Below are positions 1-10,140 of a DNA stretch of 64,000 nt, in pieces. Origin of the DNA: Geminicoccaceae bacterium (GTDB taxonomy: Bacteria; Pseudomonadota; Alphaproteobacteria; Geminicoccales; Geminicoccaceae). The DNA lies in the NCBI GenBank assembly GCA_025999455.1, contig AP024683.1:1371501-1435500 (forward strand), written 5' to 3'. Under the pieces are notes generated by a model. It was given only the letters and a program-made list of their open reading frames with translations. It did no database searches and was not told the DNA's origin. Within the stretch, counting starts at the first letter, position 1; every line of letters begins with the position of its first letter. A program made the translations under genes and the position numbers.

Positions 1-597
1 ATCGACCAGGAGGAGCTCGCCCTCGCACCGCAGCACGCGGCGATCGCGGAGGGCTCCCGTCCGCACGCGCTCGCCGCGCGCCGTCCGCCCGAGCACCACG
101 GCTTCGACGAGCAGGAAGCGCGCCTCGCTTGCGAGGTCGACTTCGAGGGTCCGGTCGAGCCGGGCGCCGTCGAAGAGGATCGTCTCCTGTGGCAACCAGA
201 GGAGCGTCCCGCCGGGTTCGACCTCGAGCCGGGTCTCGATGTGCGCCTCGGGCCCGAGCGAGCGGTAGATCTTCTCGGCCGCCTGGCCCGAGGCCAGGAG
301 GGACGCGCCCGCGCGCACGCGCAGCCGCTGCTCGATCCGATCGCCACCGGCGATGCCGCCCGCGGCGTTGATCAGCACGGCCTCGAAGAGCCGCGGATCG
401 AGGCTCTTCGGGAAGCGCGCCTTGCTGCAGCCGGCCTCGCGGTGGACGAGGAGCGCGCTCGCGCCCGCCCGCACCCCGACCTCGAGCTCGACGAAGCCCC
501 GCGCGCGCTGCAGCCGGATCGGTTCCGCCGCGTGGGCCGGCTCCGTTCGGTCCGCCTCGGGTTCGCTCAGCTCGTCGTGCAGATCGGTGCGTAGCAT
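1..597 (-). CDS. ureD: Urease accessory protein UreD, N-terminal part
   Basis: UreD (UreH) is the scaffold that, with UreF and UreG, delivers nickel to apo-urease in the cytoplasm. The 199 codons visible carry family features: a Cys-Ser-Lys segment after the first strand region, the stretch LINAAGGIAGGDR (about residues 77-89), and WLPQETILFDGARL in the middle. The gene starts at the ATG at 595-597, preceded by a weak GGCCGGA, and overlaps the 3' end of the N-carbamoyl hydrolase gene by 31 bp in another frame. It runs off the left edge, so the C-terminus and the urease structural genes are not seen. Overlap with the upstream gene implies one transcript and a shared nitrogen-release role. Confidence 0.9.
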   Translation of the reverse strand, partial: MLRTDLHDELSEPEADRTEPAHAAEPIRLQRARGFVELEVGVRAGASALLVHREAGCSKARFPKSLDPRLFEAVLINAAGGIAGGDRIEQRLRVRAGASLLASGQAAEKIYRSLGPEAHIETRLEVEPGGTLLWLPQETILFDGARLDRTLEVDLASEARFLLVEAVVLGRTARGERVRTGALRDRRVLRCEGELLLVD

Positions 598-1475
598 TCC
601 GGCCGCCGATGCAGGGCGAAGTTGAAGATGTGCTCCTTGATCTCGCGGGTCCGATCGAGATCGATCGTGGCCGTCGCGAGCTCGTCCTCAAGCGTGCTGC
701 ACATCGCGACGATCTCGCCCGTCGGTGCCACGATGCAGCTCTGGCCGATCAGGAGGCAGCCTTCCTCGACCCCGCATTTGGCCGTGGCCGCGACCCAGGT
801 GCCGTTCTGGTAGGCACCCGCCTGCAGCACGAGATGGTTGTGGAAATTCTGCAGATGGTCCTGCTGCGGTACGGGCGGGTAGTGCTGCGGGGTGTTGTAG
901 CCGACCATGACGAGCTCGACCCCGGCGAGGCCGAGCACCCGCCAAGCCTCGGGCCAGCGCCGGTCGTTGCAGATCAGGATGCCCATCCGCCCGCCGAGCG
1001 CGTCCGCGGTGGGGAAGCCCAGATCGCCGGGCTCGAAATAGCGCTTCTCGAGATGCTGGAAGGGCCGCCAGGGCTCGTGCTCGCGATGCCCCGGGAGATG
1101 GATCTTGCGGTATTTGAGCACGATCCGCCCCGAGGGATCGACGAGGATCGCGGTGTTGAAGCGGCGGCCCTCGGGGGTGAGCTCCGCGTAGCCCAGATGG
1201 AAGGCGCAACCGAGCGACGCCGCGGTCTCGAAGAGCGGCCGGGTCGCCGGGCTCGGCATCTCGCGCTCGAAGAACGTGTCGAGCTCGGCCGGATCGGCGA
1301 ACCACCAGCGCGGGAAGAAGGTCGTGAGCGCGAGCTCGGGGAACACGACGAGCCGCGCCCCGCGCCCGTGCGCCTCGCGCAAGAGCGCGATCAGCCGGCG
1401 GACCACCTGCTCGCGCGTTTCGCTGCGGGCGATCGGCCCGAGCTGGGCCACGGCGACGCCGAGCTTTCGGCTCAT
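567..1475 (-). CDS. N-carbamoyl-D-amino-acid-hydrolase-like carbon-nitrogen hydrolase
   Basis: This 302-residue nitrilase-superfamily enzyme is predicted to hydrolyse an N-carbamoyl amino acid or similar ureido compound to the free amine, CO2 and ammonia in the cytoplasm. The Glu-Lys-Cys triad is visible: Glu47 in VVFPELALTTFFPRW, Lys124 in KYRKIHLPGH and Cys169 in GILICNDRRWPEAW. Length and spacing match D-carbamoylases (about 304 residues). The ATG at 1473-1475 overlaps the stop of the diaminopropionate ammonia-lyase gene (ATGA), and the 3' end overlaps ureD. The pairing suggests the true substrate may be a carbamoylated diaminopropionate rather than a hydantoin-derived D-amino acid; this is inference. 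Beta-ureidopropionase-like activity is the main alternative. Confidence 0.88.
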   Translation of the reverse strand: MSRKLGVAVAQLGPIARSETREQVVRRLIALLREAHGRGARLVVFPELALTTFFPRWWFADPAELDTFFEREMPSPATRPLFETAASLGCAFHLGYAELTPEGRRFNTAILVDPSGRIVLKYRKIHLPGHREHEPWRPFQHLEKRYFEPGDLGFPTADALGGRMGILICNDRRWPEAWRVLGLAGVELVMVGYNTPQHYPPVPQQDHLQNFHNHLVLQAGAYQNGTWVAATAKCGVEEGCLLIGQSCIVAPTGEIVAMCSTLEDELATATIDLDRTREIKEHIFNFALHRRPECYAPICTTS

Positions 1476-2662
1476 GGTCGATCTCCTCGACGGGCGGCGA
1501 CCGCTTCGGGGCTCTTCCCCACGATCGCGCGATAGACCTCCGGATCCGTTGCACCTTCCGTGCCGAACACGAGGACACGGCTCTCGGGCCCGAGCCCGAG
1601 CGCTCGGGCGAGCGGCGGTGCGGCGGCCGCGGCGAGCGCGCCCGCGAGCCCCGCGACCCCCGATTCGCCCACGACGAGCGGCGGATCGCCGCCCACACCC
1701 TCGGCCAGGAGGCGCATCACCGCCACCGCGGCGTGGTCGGGGATCGCGAGGAACGCGTGCGCGAGCTCGTCGAGCACGCGCCAAGCGAGGAGCGACGGCT
1801 CGCCGCAGGCGAGGCCCGCCATGACCGTGTCGAGATCGCCCGCGACCGCGACCGGCCGGCCGGCCCGGCAGGAGGCGAGGAGGCAGGCGGCGCGGTCGGG
1901 CTCGACCACGACGATCCGCGGCCGCGCGGCGGCGAAGCGCCTGTCGAGGCGGGCCGCGACCGCGGCGGCGAGCCCGCCCACACCTCCTTGCAGGAAGACG
2001 TGCGTGGGCGGGCCGTCGGCGAGCTCGTCGAGGGCCTCCTCGGCCATGACCGCATAGCCCTGCATGACGTCGCGGGGGATCTCCTCGTAGCCCGCGAAGG
2101 AGGTGTCCGAGACCAGCACCCAGCCCTCGCCCGCCGCCACCTCGGCCGACCGGCGGACCGCGTCGTCGTAGGTCCCGGGGACGACGCGTACCTCCGCCCC
2201 GAACGCCTCGATCGCCCGGCGCCGGCCGAGGCTCACGCCCTCGTGGACGAAGATGACGCAGCGGCAGCCGACGCGCGCCGCACCCCAGGCGACCGCCCGG
2301 CCGTGATTGCCGTCGGTGGCGCAGGTGACGGTGATGCCGGGCCCGCGCCGTTCGATCGCGCGGGCGACGGCGAAGCCGCCGCCCAGAGCCTTGAAGCTGC
2401 CGAGCCCGAAGCGGCCGGATTCGTCCTTGAGGAAGATCGCGCCGAGCCCGGCCGCCCGGGCGAGCCCGTCGAGCCGGCGAAGTGGCGTGGGCGTGTAGCC
2501 GGGCCAGCTCCGGATCGCCGCCCGCGCGGCCTCGAACCCGGCCTCGTCGAGGATCGCGCGCGCCGCCGGGCTCGCGCCCGCCCGCGCGCGAGGGTTGACG
2601 GCGGAGCCGGCGGTCTCGGGGCGACAGGTCGGTGGGACGAGCGACACGGGCGGAACTCGCAT
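1472..2662 (-). CDS. dpaL: Diaminopropionate ammonia-lyase
   Basis: This PLP enzyme of fold type II is predicted to cleave 2,3-diaminopropionate to pyruvate and two ammonia. It has 396 residues, as expected for the DpaL/YgeX family (about 400). Lys91 in GSFKALGGGFAV should hold PLP. Further family segments are CATDGNHGRAVAWGA, VSDTSFAGYEEIPRDVMQGY and the glycine loop QGGVGGLAAAVAA. The start is the ATG at 2660-2662. It is the first gene of a three-gene minus-strand unit (dpaL, carbamoyl hydrolase, ureD) with 4-bp and 31-bp overlaps, divergent from glgP. The family assignment is firm; the physiological source of diaminopropionate is not shown by the sequence. Confidence 0.9.
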   Translation of the reverse strand: MRVPPVSLVPPTCRPETAGSAVNPRARAGASPAARAILDEAGFEAARAAIRSWPGYTPTPLRRLDGLARAAGLGAIFLKDESGRFGLGSFKALGGGFAVARAIERRGPGITVTCATDGNHGRAVAWGAARVGCRCVIFVHEGVSLGRRRAIEAFGAEVRVVPGTYDDAVRRSAEVAAGEGWVLVSDTSFAGYEEIPRDVMQGYAVMAEEALDELADGPPTHVFLQGGVGGLAAAVAARLDRRFAAARPRIVVVEPDRAACLLASCRAGRPVAVAGDLDTVMAGLACGEPSLLAWRVLDELAHAFLAIPDHAAVAVMRLLAEGVGGDPPLVVGESGVAGLAGALAAAAAPPLARALGLGPESRVLVFGTEGATDPEVYRAIVGKSPEAVAARRGDRP

Positions 2663-2692
2663 GCGACGCCCCGCTTCTCCGGCCGGCTGCGT

Positions 2693-2711
2693 CGCGAGGC
2701 AAGCCCTCGCG
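2693..2711. promoter_or_regulatory. Inverted repeat in the dpaL/glgP divergent region
   Basis: A 7-bp inverted repeat, CGCGAGG (2693-2699) and CCTCGCG (2705-2711), surrounds a 5-base loop about 30 bp upstream of the dpaL start. It lies in the 180-bp region between two divergent operons and could be an operator or a leader hairpin. A TTGAC box occurs at 2766-2770 on the plus strand ahead of glgP, without a convincing -10. Function is unproven. Confidence 0.3.
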
Positions 2712-2842
2712 CAGCAACCTTTCGTTAAGCAAGCGGTGCGAAGCTGTCCGCGTCGCGCGGGCCGATTGACCGGGTTTGCTCCCGGGGGCAGCTTGCGCGG
2801 CCGGGCAATTCCGCCCGTTCGGCCGGTTGGGACGGAGGTCCG

Positions 2843-5314
2843 GTGTCGCTCGAGACGTCGACCGGGTCGGTGGCGGCGCTGCGCGAGGCGATCCTGCAGA
2901 AGCTCACCTACGCCGTGGGCAAGGACGCTCGGGCGGCGCGCATCCACGACTGGTACATGGCGACCGCGCTCGCCGTGCGCGACCGCATCGTCGATCGCTG
3001 GATGACGACCACCCGGCGGGTCTACGCCTCGGGTGATCGCCGCATCTATTATCTCTCGCTCGAGTTCCTGATCGGCCGACTGCTGATCGACAATCTCTCC
3101 AATCTCGGTCTGCTCGAGGAGACCCGCACCGCGCTCGCCGGCCTCGGCATCGGGCTCGACGAGGTCGTCGAGTGCGAGCCCGACGCCGCCCTCGGCAACG
3201 GCGGTCTCGGCCGGCTCGCCGCCTGCTTCGTCGAGAGCATGGCCACTCTCGACATCGCCGGCTTCGGCTACGGGATCCGCTACGATCACGGCCTGTTCCG
3301 CCAACAGATCCGCGACGGCCGCCAGATCGAGCTGCCGGAGGACTGGCTCTCCTTCGGCAATCCTTGGGAGTTCGAGCGCCCCGAGGTGGCCTATCGGATC
3401 GGCTTCGGCGGCACGGTGGAGGCGCCCGAGGGTCCGGCCGCGGCGGCGCGTTGGACGCCCGCGCGCACGGTCGTGGCGGTCGCCTACGACACCCCGATCG
3501 TCGGCTGGCGCGGCCGCTCGGTGAACACCTTGCGGCTCTGGTCGGCGCGCGCCGCCGAGGCGATGCGGCTCGACGTCTTCAACCGCGGCGAGCATCTCGA
3601 CGCCTTCGCCGAGCAGCTCGCGGCGCAGGCGATCTCCCGCGTCCTCTACCCGGACGACAGCACGCCGCGCGGCCTCGAGCTCCGCCTGCAGCAGGAATAT
3701 TTCTTCACCTCGGCCTCGCTGCAGGATCTCCTTCGCCGGCATCTGAGCCAGTTCGGCGAGCTCCGCTCGCTGCCCGAGAAGGTCGCGATCCAGCTCAACG
3801 ACACCCACCCGGCGCTCGCCGTGCCCGAGCTCGTCCGGCTCTTGGTCGACGAGCACGGCTTCGCTTTCGACGAGGCCTTCGATCTCACCCGCGCGACCGT
3901 CCGCTACACCAACCACACGCTTTTGCCGGAAGCGCTCGAGAGCTGGCCCCTGGCGCTGTTCGGCCGGCTCTTGCCGCGGCACCTCCAGATCGTCTTCGAG
4001 ATCAACGCGCGGCATCTGGCGGCGGTGCGGGCGCGGCCCGACGGCACGGACGATCTCGTGCGCGCCGTCTCGCTGATCGACGAGCGCGACGGCAAGCGCG
4101 TCCGCATGGGCCATCTGGCCTATGTCGGCTCGGCCGTGGTCAACGGCGTGTCGCGGCTGCACGGCCGGCTCGTCCGCGAGAGCCTGTTCGCCGAGCTCGA
4201 CCGGGTGCTCCCCGGGCGGATCACCCACGTGACGAACGGCGTGACGCTCCGCCGCTGGGTCGAGCAGTGCAACCCCGACCTCGCGGCCCTCCTGACCGAA
4301 GCGCTCGGGCCGGGCTGGCAGGCGGACGGCGCGCGGTTCGAGCGGCTGCGGCCTCTGGCCGAGGACACGGCTTTCCGTGACCGGCTCGCCCGCGCGCGTC
4401 GGGCGGCCAAGCTGCGGCTGTGCCGGTGGGTCGCGCGCGAGCTCGGCGTGACGCTCGACCCGGACGCGCTCTTCGACGTCCAGGTCAAGCGGATCCACGA
4501 ATACAAGCGCCAGCTCTTGAACGTTCTCGAGACGGTGGCGCTGTGGCAGGCGATCCGCGCCGATCCGGCCGGCGACTGGCCGCGCCGGGTCAAGATCTTC
4601 GCCGGCAAGGCGGCGGCCAGCTACCACCGCGCCAAGCTGATCATCCAATTGATCTGCGACGTGGCCGAGGCGATCCGCGAAGACCCCTTGGTCGACGGCC
4701 GGCTCGAGGTCGTCTTCCTGCCGAACTACAATGTGAGCCTGGCCGAGCTCGTCATGCCGGCGGCCGACCTTTCGGAGCAGATCTCGACCGCCGGGATGGA
4801 AGCCTCGGGCACCGGCAACATGAAGCTCGCGCTCAACGGGGCGCTCACGATCGGCACGCTCGACGGCGCCACGGTCGAGATGGCCGAGCGGATCGGCCCC
4901 GAGCATCTCTTCCTCTTCGGCCTCACGGCCGAGGAGGTGGCGGCACGCCGCGCCCGCGGGCTCGACATGGCGCAGGAAATCGCCGAGACGAAGCACCTCG
5001 CCGGGGCGCTCGAGGTGATCGGCCGCGGTTCGGTCTCGCCCGGCGAGCCGGAGCGCTACCGGCCGATCGTCGAGGCTTTACGCCATCACGACTGGTTCTT
5101 GGTCTGCCCCGACTTCGCCGCCTACTGGGAGGCGCAGCGGGCGGTCGAGCGGCTCTGGCGCGAGCCCGCGGCCTGGTGGCGCAAGGCCGTCTTCTCGATC
5201 GCCGGCTGCGGCTGGTTCAGCGTCGACCGGGCGATCGAGGAGTATCGCGAGCGGGTGTGGACGGTGCCGGCATGGTGGCGACGCGCCGGCGCCTCGGCAC
5301 GGTCGGGCGGCTGA
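2843..5314 (+). CDS. glgP: Glycogen/alpha-glucan phosphorylase
   Basis: This enzyme removes glucose-1-phosphate from the non-reducing ends of glycogen with PLP as cofactor. The 823-residue length is normal for bacterial GlgP. The PLP lysine is Lys661 in [14 protein letters not shown]. Other conserved blocks are [11 protein letters not shown] near residue 71, [13 protein letters not shown] near 115, and HEYKRQLLN. The start is a GTG at 2843-2845, chosen because the N-terminus from here matches the family. The gene heads a plus-strand cluster with glgC (97 bp downstream) and glgX, so breakdown and the ADP-glucose step of synthesis are encoded together. No glgA or glgB is present in the window. 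Confidence 0.95.
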   Translation: MSLETSTGSVAALREAILQKLTYAVGKDARAARIHDWYMATALAVRDRIVDRWMTTTRRVYASGDRRIYYLSLEFLIGRLLIDNLSNLGLLEETRTALAGLGIGLDEVVECEPDAALGNGGLGRLAACFVESMATLDIAGFGYGIRYDHGLFRQQIRDGRQIELPEDWLSFGNPWEFERPEVAYRIGFGGTVEAPEGPAAAARWTPARTVVAVAYDTPIVGWRGRSVNTLRLWSARAAEAMRLDVFNRGEHLDAFAEQLAAQAISRVLYPDDSTPRGLELRLQQEYFFTSASLQDLLRRHLSQFGELRSLPEKVAIQLNDTHPALAVPELVRLLVDEHGFAFDEAFDLTRATVRYTNHTLLPEALESWPLALFGRLLPRHLQIVFEINARHLAAVRARPDGTDDLVRAVSLIDERDGKRVRMGHLAYVGSAVVNGVSRLHGRLVRESLFAELDRVLPGRITHVTNGVTLRRWVEQCNPDLAALLTEALGPGWQADGARFERLRPLAEDTAFRDRLARARRAAKLRLCRWVARELGVTLDPDALFDVQVKRIHEYKRQLLNVLETVALWQAIRADPAGDWPRRVKIFAGKAAASYHRAKLIIQLICDVAEAIREDPLVDGRLEVVFLPNYNVSLAELVMPAADLSEQISTAGMEASGTGNMKLALNGALTIGTLDGATVEMAERIGPEHLFLFGLTAEEVAARRARGLDMAQEIAETKHLAGALEVIGRGSVSPGEPERYRPIVEALRHHDWFLVCPDFAAYWEAQRAVERLWREPAAWWRKAVFSIAGCGWFSVDRAIEEYRERVWTVPAWWRRAGASARSGG

Positions 5315-5411
5315 GCTCGGTGGACGATCGCCCGACGACCGTGCCATATCGGCCTCGGCCGGGGGTCGAGCGGCCGGATCGGGGCCGGCCGCGCAGGTTC
5401 GGGAGAGGGCG

Positions 5412-6665
5412 ATGCCGAGCACCGCGCTCGTCCGCCAAGCCATGGCCTACGTGCTCGCCGGTGGGCGCGGCTCGCGCCTCTACGAGCTGACCGACAAGCG
5501 CGCCAAGCCCGCCGTTTATTTCGGCGGCAAGACCCGGATCATCGATTTCGCGCTCTCGAACGCGCTGAATTCCGGCATCCGTCGCTTCGCCGTCGCTACC
5601 CAGTACAAAGCCCACAGCCTGATCCGCCATCTCCAGAACGGCTGGAACTTCTTCCGTCAGGAGCGCAACGAAAGCTTCGACATCCTACCGGCCAGCCAGC
5701 GCGTCACCGAGCATCAATGGTACGAGGGCACGGCCGACGCGGTCTATCAGAACATCGACATCATCGAGAGCTACGGGCCCGATTACATCATCGTCTTGGC
5801 AGGCGACCACATCTACAAGATGGATTACGGCGTCATGCTCCGGCAACATGTCGAGAGCGGCGCCGACGTCACGGTCGGTTGCATCGAGGTGCCGCGCGCC
5901 GAGGCCAAGGGCTTCGGAGTCATGCGGGTCGACGATTCCGACCGCATCCTCGACTTCGTCGAGAAGCCGGCCGACCCGCCCGGCCTGCCCGACCGACCCG
6001 ACCGGGCGCTCGCGAGCATGGGCATCTACGTCTTCGCCACCCGCCTACTCTTCGACCGGCTGCGCGCCGATGCGGCCGATCCGACCTCGAGCCGCGACTT
6101 CGGCAAGGACGTGATCCCGAAGCTCGTCGCCGAAGGCAACGCCTTCGCCCACCGCTTCACCCGCTCCTGCATCCGCTCGCGCGAGGAAGCCGAGCCCTAT
6201 TGGCGCGACGTCGGCACGCTCGATGCCTATTTCGACGCCAACATCGACCTCACCGCGACCGTCCCGGCGCTCGACATCTACGATCGCAGCTGGCCGATCT
6301 GGACCTATGCCGAGATCACCCCGCCCGCCAAGTTCGTCCACGACCAGGAGGGCCGGCGCGGCACCGCGGTGAGCTCGCTGGTTTCGGGCGGCTGCATCGT
6401 CTCGGGTGCCACGCTCTACCGCTCGCTCCTCTTCACCGGTGTCCACGTCCATTCCTGGGCCAAGCTCGAGCGCGCGGTCGTCATGCCCTATGTCGACATC
6501 GGCCGGCACGCCCGGCTCAAGGACGTCATCGTCGACCGCGGCGTGCGCATTCCCGAGGGGCTCGTCGTCGGCGAGGATCCGGAGGAGGACGCCCGCCGCT
6601 TCCGCCGCACCGAGCGCGGCGTGTGCCTGATCACCCAGGCGATGATCGACCGGCTCACGGGCTGA
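5412..6665 (+). CDS. glgC: Glucose-1-phosphate adenylyltransferase
   Basis: This enzyme makes ADP-glucose and pyrophosphate from ATP and glucose-1-phosphate, the committed step of bacterial glycogen synthesis. At 417 residues it has the normal length. The N-terminal nucleotidyltransferase signature is [29 protein letters not shown] (positions about 13-41), followed by the substrate-binding block [12 protein letters not shown] and [10 protein letters not shown]. The C-terminal part has the left-handed beta-helix pattern. The ATG start at 5412 follows GGGAGAGG. glgX begins 6 bp after its stop, so the two are almost certainly co-transcribed. Confidence 0.95.
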   Translation: MPSTALVRQAMAYVLAGGRGSRLYELTDKRAKPAVYFGGKTRIIDFALSNALNSGIRRFAVATQYKAHSLIRHLQNGWNFFRQERNESFDILPASQRVTEHQWYEGTADAVYQNIDIIESYGPDYIIVLAGDHIYKMDYGVMLRQHVESGADVTVGCIEVPRAEAKGFGVMRVDDSDRILDFVEKPADPPGLPDRPDRALASMGIYVFATRLLFDRLRADAADPTSSRDFGKDVIPKLVAEGNAFAHRFTRSCIRSREEAEPYWRDVGTLDAYFDANIDLTATVPALDIYDRSWPIWTYAEITPPAKFVHDQEGRRGTAVSSLVSGGCIVSGATLYRSLLFTGVHVHSWAKLERAVVMPYVDIGRHARLKDVIVDRGVRIPEGLVVGEDPEEDARRFRRTERGVCLITQAMIDRLTG

Positions 6666-6671
6666 GGTGGG

Positions 6672-8753
6672 GTGCGCCGGATCGGCGAGGGCGCGCCCGA
6701 GCCGCCCGGGCTGCGCTGCCTTCCGGGCGGCGTCAACGTCGCGATCCCGGCTCCGGAGGCCGAGCGCGTCGAGCTCTGCCTCTTCTCGCCCGACGGCCGC
6801 CGCGAGCTCGAGCGGATCGCGCTGCCCGAGCGGACCCACGGCATCTGGCACGGCTTCGTGCCCGATCTCGGACCCGGTACCCTCTACGGTCTGCGCGCCC
6901 ACGGCCCCTACGCCCCGACCGAGGGCCTGCGCTTCAACCCCAACAAGCTCCTCGTCGATCCCTGGGCGCGCGCGCTCGACCGGCCGTTCCGCCTCGCTCC
7001 CTCGATGTTCGGCTGGCGGCTCGACGATCCGCGCGCCGATCTCTCCTTCGACCCGACCGACAGCGCCCCCGACGTGCCGAAGGCCCGGCTCGTCGCGCCG
7101 CGCGCCGCCACCGTGCCACGCCCCGCCCGGCCCTGGCGCGAGACGATCCTCTACGAGCTCCACGTCAAGGGCTTCACCCGGCTCCACCCGGGGGTGCCGC
7201 CCGCGCTCCGCGGCACGCTCGCGGGCCTCGCCCATCCCGCCGCCCTCGATCATCTCGTGCGGCTCGGTGTCACCACGGTCGAGCTCCTGCCGATCACCGC
7301 CGCGATCGACGAGCCGCATCTCGTCCGCAAGGGCCTGACCAATTACTGGGGCTACAATCCGGCCGCCTTCCTGGCGGTCGAGCCGCGGCTTCTGGCCTCG
7401 GGCGAGGTCGACGAGCTCGCGGCTGCGATCGACGCGCTGCACGCGGCCGGCCTCGAGGTCGTCCTCGACCTCGTGCTCAACCACACGGGCGAAGGCGACG
7501 AGCTCGGCCCCACCTTCTCGCTGCGCGGCCTCGACAACCGCACCTTCTATCGGCTGCGCCCGGACGAGCCACGCCGCTATCTCGACCCCACGGGCTGCGG
7601 CAACAGCCTCGCCGTCGACCGACCGATCGTGCTCCGCCTCGTCATGGACGCGCTCCGCCACTGGGCCGGGCTCGGGATCGACGGGGTCCGGCTCGACCTC
7701 GCCACGACCCTCGCCCGCGACGCCCGGGGCTTCGCACCCGAGGGCGCGTTCCTCGCGGCCCTCCGCCAAGATCCGCAGCTCGCCGGGCTCGAGCTCGTCG
7801 TCGAGCCTTGGGACGTCGGCCCCGGCGGCTATCGACTCGGTGAATTCCCGCCCGGTGTGGCCGAATGGAACGACCGCTTCCGCGACGAGGTCCGCCGCTT
7901 CTGGCGCGGCGATCCGGGCCATCTGGGCCGTCTCGCCACCCGGCTCGCAGGCTCGGCCGACACCTTCGCACGCGGCGACCGAAGGCCCTGGGCGAGCGTG
8001 AATTTCGTCACCGCCCACGACGGCTTCACGCTCGCCGACCTCGTGCGCTACGCCCGCCGCCACAACGAGGCCAATGGCGAAGACGGCCGCGACGGCCGCG
8101 CCGACGAGCCCTCCTGGAACCACGGGGTCGAGGGCCCGAGCGCCGATCCGGCGATCGAAGCCGCCCGCCGCGCCGACATGCGCGCGCTCCTCGCCCTCCT
8201 GCTCTTCGCCCGCGGCACGCCCATGCTCTCGATGGGGGACGAGCTCGCGCGCAGCCAAGCCGGCAACAACAACGCCTATTGCCAGGACGGCCCGATCTCC
8301 TGGCTCTCTTGGGAGCTCGACCCGGCGAAGGACGCCCTGCTCGAGACCGTCCGCCGCCTCGTGGCGCTCCGCCGGGCGCATCGGGCCCTGCACGACGACC
8401 GCTTCCTGACCGGAGCGCCCGCGGGCGGGCCTCTGCCCGATGTCACCTGGCGGCGGGCCGACGGCGCGCCGATGGCCGAGGCCGATTGGCACGATCCGGC
8501 CCGCCGCTTCCTCGCCGTCGATCTCTGCGTCGGGACCGAGTCCGGCACGGATCGGGTGCTCCTGCTCGTCAACCGCGAGGAGCAGCCGGTCCCGGCCGCG
8601 CTACCTCGCCCTCTCGTGCGCTGGTGGCTCGTCCTCGACACGGCCCAAGAGCGCCCGCCTGTACCGGTCGAAATCGCAACCGATCGGCTGCTCTGCCCGG
8701 CGCGCGCCGTGCTCCTGCTCGAGGACCGGGAACGCCCGACCCCGCTGCCGTGA
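6672..8753 (+). CDS. glgX: Glycogen debranching enzyme GlgX
   Basis: This GH13 isoamylase-type enzyme hydrolyses alpha-1,6 branches in phosphorylase-limit glycogen. Of 693 residues, about the first 100 form a CBM48-like domain (PGGVNVAIPAPEAERVELCLF) and the GH13 barrel follows. The catalytic set is visible: nucleophile Asp342 in DGVRLDLAT, acid/base Glu378 in VVEPWDVG and Asp450 in TAHDGFTL. The start is a GTG 6 bp after glgC, preceded by GAGGTGG. It completes a phosphorylase/debranching pair with glgP. A following gap of about 290 bp (8754-9045) has no recognised feature. Confidence 0.94.
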   Translation: MRRIGEGAPEPPGLRCLPGGVNVAIPAPEAERVELCLFSPDGRRELERIALPERTHGIWHGFVPDLGPGTLYGLRAHGPYAPTEGLRFNPNKLLVDPWARALDRPFRLAPSMFGWRLDDPRADLSFDPTDSAPDVPKARLVAPRAATVPRPARPWRETILYELHVKGFTRLHPGVPPALRGTLAGLAHPAALDHLVRLGVTTVELLPITAAIDEPHLVRKGLTNYWGYNPAAFLAVEPRLLASGEVDELAAAIDALHAAGLEVVLDLVLNHTGEGDELGPTFSLRGLDNRTFYRLRPDEPRRYLDPTGCGNSLAVDRPIVLRLVMDALRHWAGLGIDGVRLDLATTLARDARGFAPEGAFLAALRQDPQLAGLELVVEPWDVGPGGYRLGEFPPGVAEWNDRFRDEVRRFWRGDPGHLGRLATRLAGSADTFARGDRRPWASVNFVTAHDGFTLADLVRYARRHNEANGEDGRDGRADEPSWNHGVEGPSADPAIEAARRADMRALLALLLFARGTPMLSMGDELARSQAGNNNAYCQDGPISWLSWELDPAKDALLETVRRLVALRRAHRALHDDRFLTGAPAGGPLPDVTWRRADGAPMAEADWHDPARRFLAVDLCVGTESGTDRVLLLVNREEQPVPAALPRPLVRWWLVLDTAQERPPVPVEIATDRLLCPARAVLLLEDRERPTPLP

Positions 8754-9045
8754 CGAGCCGAGCGCTGCCGCGAGGCGCGCCCGCGCCGCCGATCCGGGTC
8801 GTCGGAACGGGGCGCCGGCCCCGAGCCGGCCGCCGCCCGCATGCCCATCTTCCACTCCGGCCGTCCGAGAAAGGCTTCCCGAAACGAGCGGAAGCTGCTC
8901 CGATGGCGCCACGTGCCGGGAAACGACGAGATGGAACGCGAGCCCGAAGCCCTCGACGGTGGCGCCCGTCGCACGAGCCCCGTGCGTCCGCCGCACCGCC
9001 GGTCGGTATCGACGGCGCCACGCTATGCCGCGTAGGGGCCGGACG

Positions 9046-9909
9046 ATGCCGAACGTGGGTGATCTCGACCACACGGTGGTGCTGGTCCGCGACCTCGACA
9101 CAGCCGAGCAGCAGTTCGCCCGGCTCGGTTTCCGCACGACCCCGCGCGGCTACCACTCGGCGCACATGGGGACCGCGAACGCCACCTTCGTGCTGCCCGA
9201 CCGTCGAACCTACGTCGAACTCTTGAGCGTCCGCGTGCCGACACCCGCGAACGCCGCTCAGCGCGCGCGCCTCGCCCGCCGTCCCGGGCTCCACGGCCTC
9301 GCCTTCGCCTCCGACGACGCGCGAACCGCGGCCAGCGAGCTCGCGTCTGCGGGGTTGGGGGAGGGAGGTGCCGTCGATTTCGCCCGCGCGGTCGAGCTCG
9401 CCGACGGCCCCCGCGATGCCCGCTTCACGGTCGCCCGGCTGCGCGAGGACGCGTTGCCCGGGGCCTGGTGCTTTTTGTGCCAGCACCACACCCGCGACCT
9501 GGTCTGGCGGCCCGATTTCCTCGACCAGCCGAACGGCGCCCGCGCGCTCGTCGAGGTCCTGGGCTGGGCGAGCGACCCCGACGCCATCCTCGGCCCCTGG
9601 CGGCAATTCTTGGGCGATCGCGTGCAGCGCCGCGGGCAGTCCGTCGAGATCCGCACGGGCACCGCGACGATCACTTTCCACCCGGTCGAGGCGCTCCGCG
9701 ATCGCTTCGGCGACGCGCTCGGCCCGCTCGGCCCGGACGAGCCCGGGCTCGCGGCCCTCGTCTTCGCGGTCGAGGATCCGGGAGCGACGCGCGCCGTCCT
9801 GGAGGCCGGCGGGATCGCCCCGCATGCCCTCGAGGATGACACGCTGCTCGTCCCCGCCGCGTCCGCCGCCGGCGTGGCGATCCTCTTTCGCGCCGAGGCG
9901 GCCGGTTGA
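9046..9909 (+). CDS. VOC/glyoxalase-like domain protein
   Basis: The protein has 287 residues. The N-terminus (GDLDHTVVLVRDLDTAEQQFARLGF) is a typical first beta-alpha-beta of a glyoxalase/bleomycin-resistance/dioxygenase (VOC) module, and a second half from about residue 150 may be another module. It resembles the glyoxalase-like family seen in many alphaproteobacteria; members bind metal and small molecules, but no substrate can be assigned. The ATG at 9046 was taken because the fold begins directly after it; an in-frame ATG at 9025 is possible. It stands alone between gaps of 292 and 231 bp, so it is probably separately transcribed. Confidence 0.75.
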   Translation: MPNVGDLDHTVVLVRDLDTAEQQFARLGFRTTPRGYHSAHMGTANATFVLPDRRTYVELLSVRVPTPANAAQRARLARRPGLHGLAFASDDARTAASELASAGLGEGGAVDFARAVELADGPRDARFTVARLREDALPGAWCFLCQHHTRDLVWRPDFLDQPNGARALVEVLGWASDPDAILGPWRQFLGDRVQRRGQSVEIRTGTATITFHPVEALRDRFGDALGPLGPDEPGLAALVFAVEDPGATRAVLEAGGIAPHALEDDTLLVPAASAAGVAILFRAEAAG

Positions 9910-10140
9910 ACGATCGCGCGGACAGGGGCGCTCCTCGCGCGTGCCTGTCGTGCGCCGGGCGGACCGGGCTCCGTCCGCGGTTTTCGAGCGAGGCGGTTCG
10001 GGATCGGTCCGCGCGCAGCACCCGAGCCGCGCTCGCTTTTCGTCCGCGCCGGCTCCGGACCCTCGGCTCGTGAGCCTCGAGCGCCCCTGGCCCGTGAGCC
10101 GCGCGCCGATCCGCGTCGGGCACGCGGCGGGACGCGGGAA

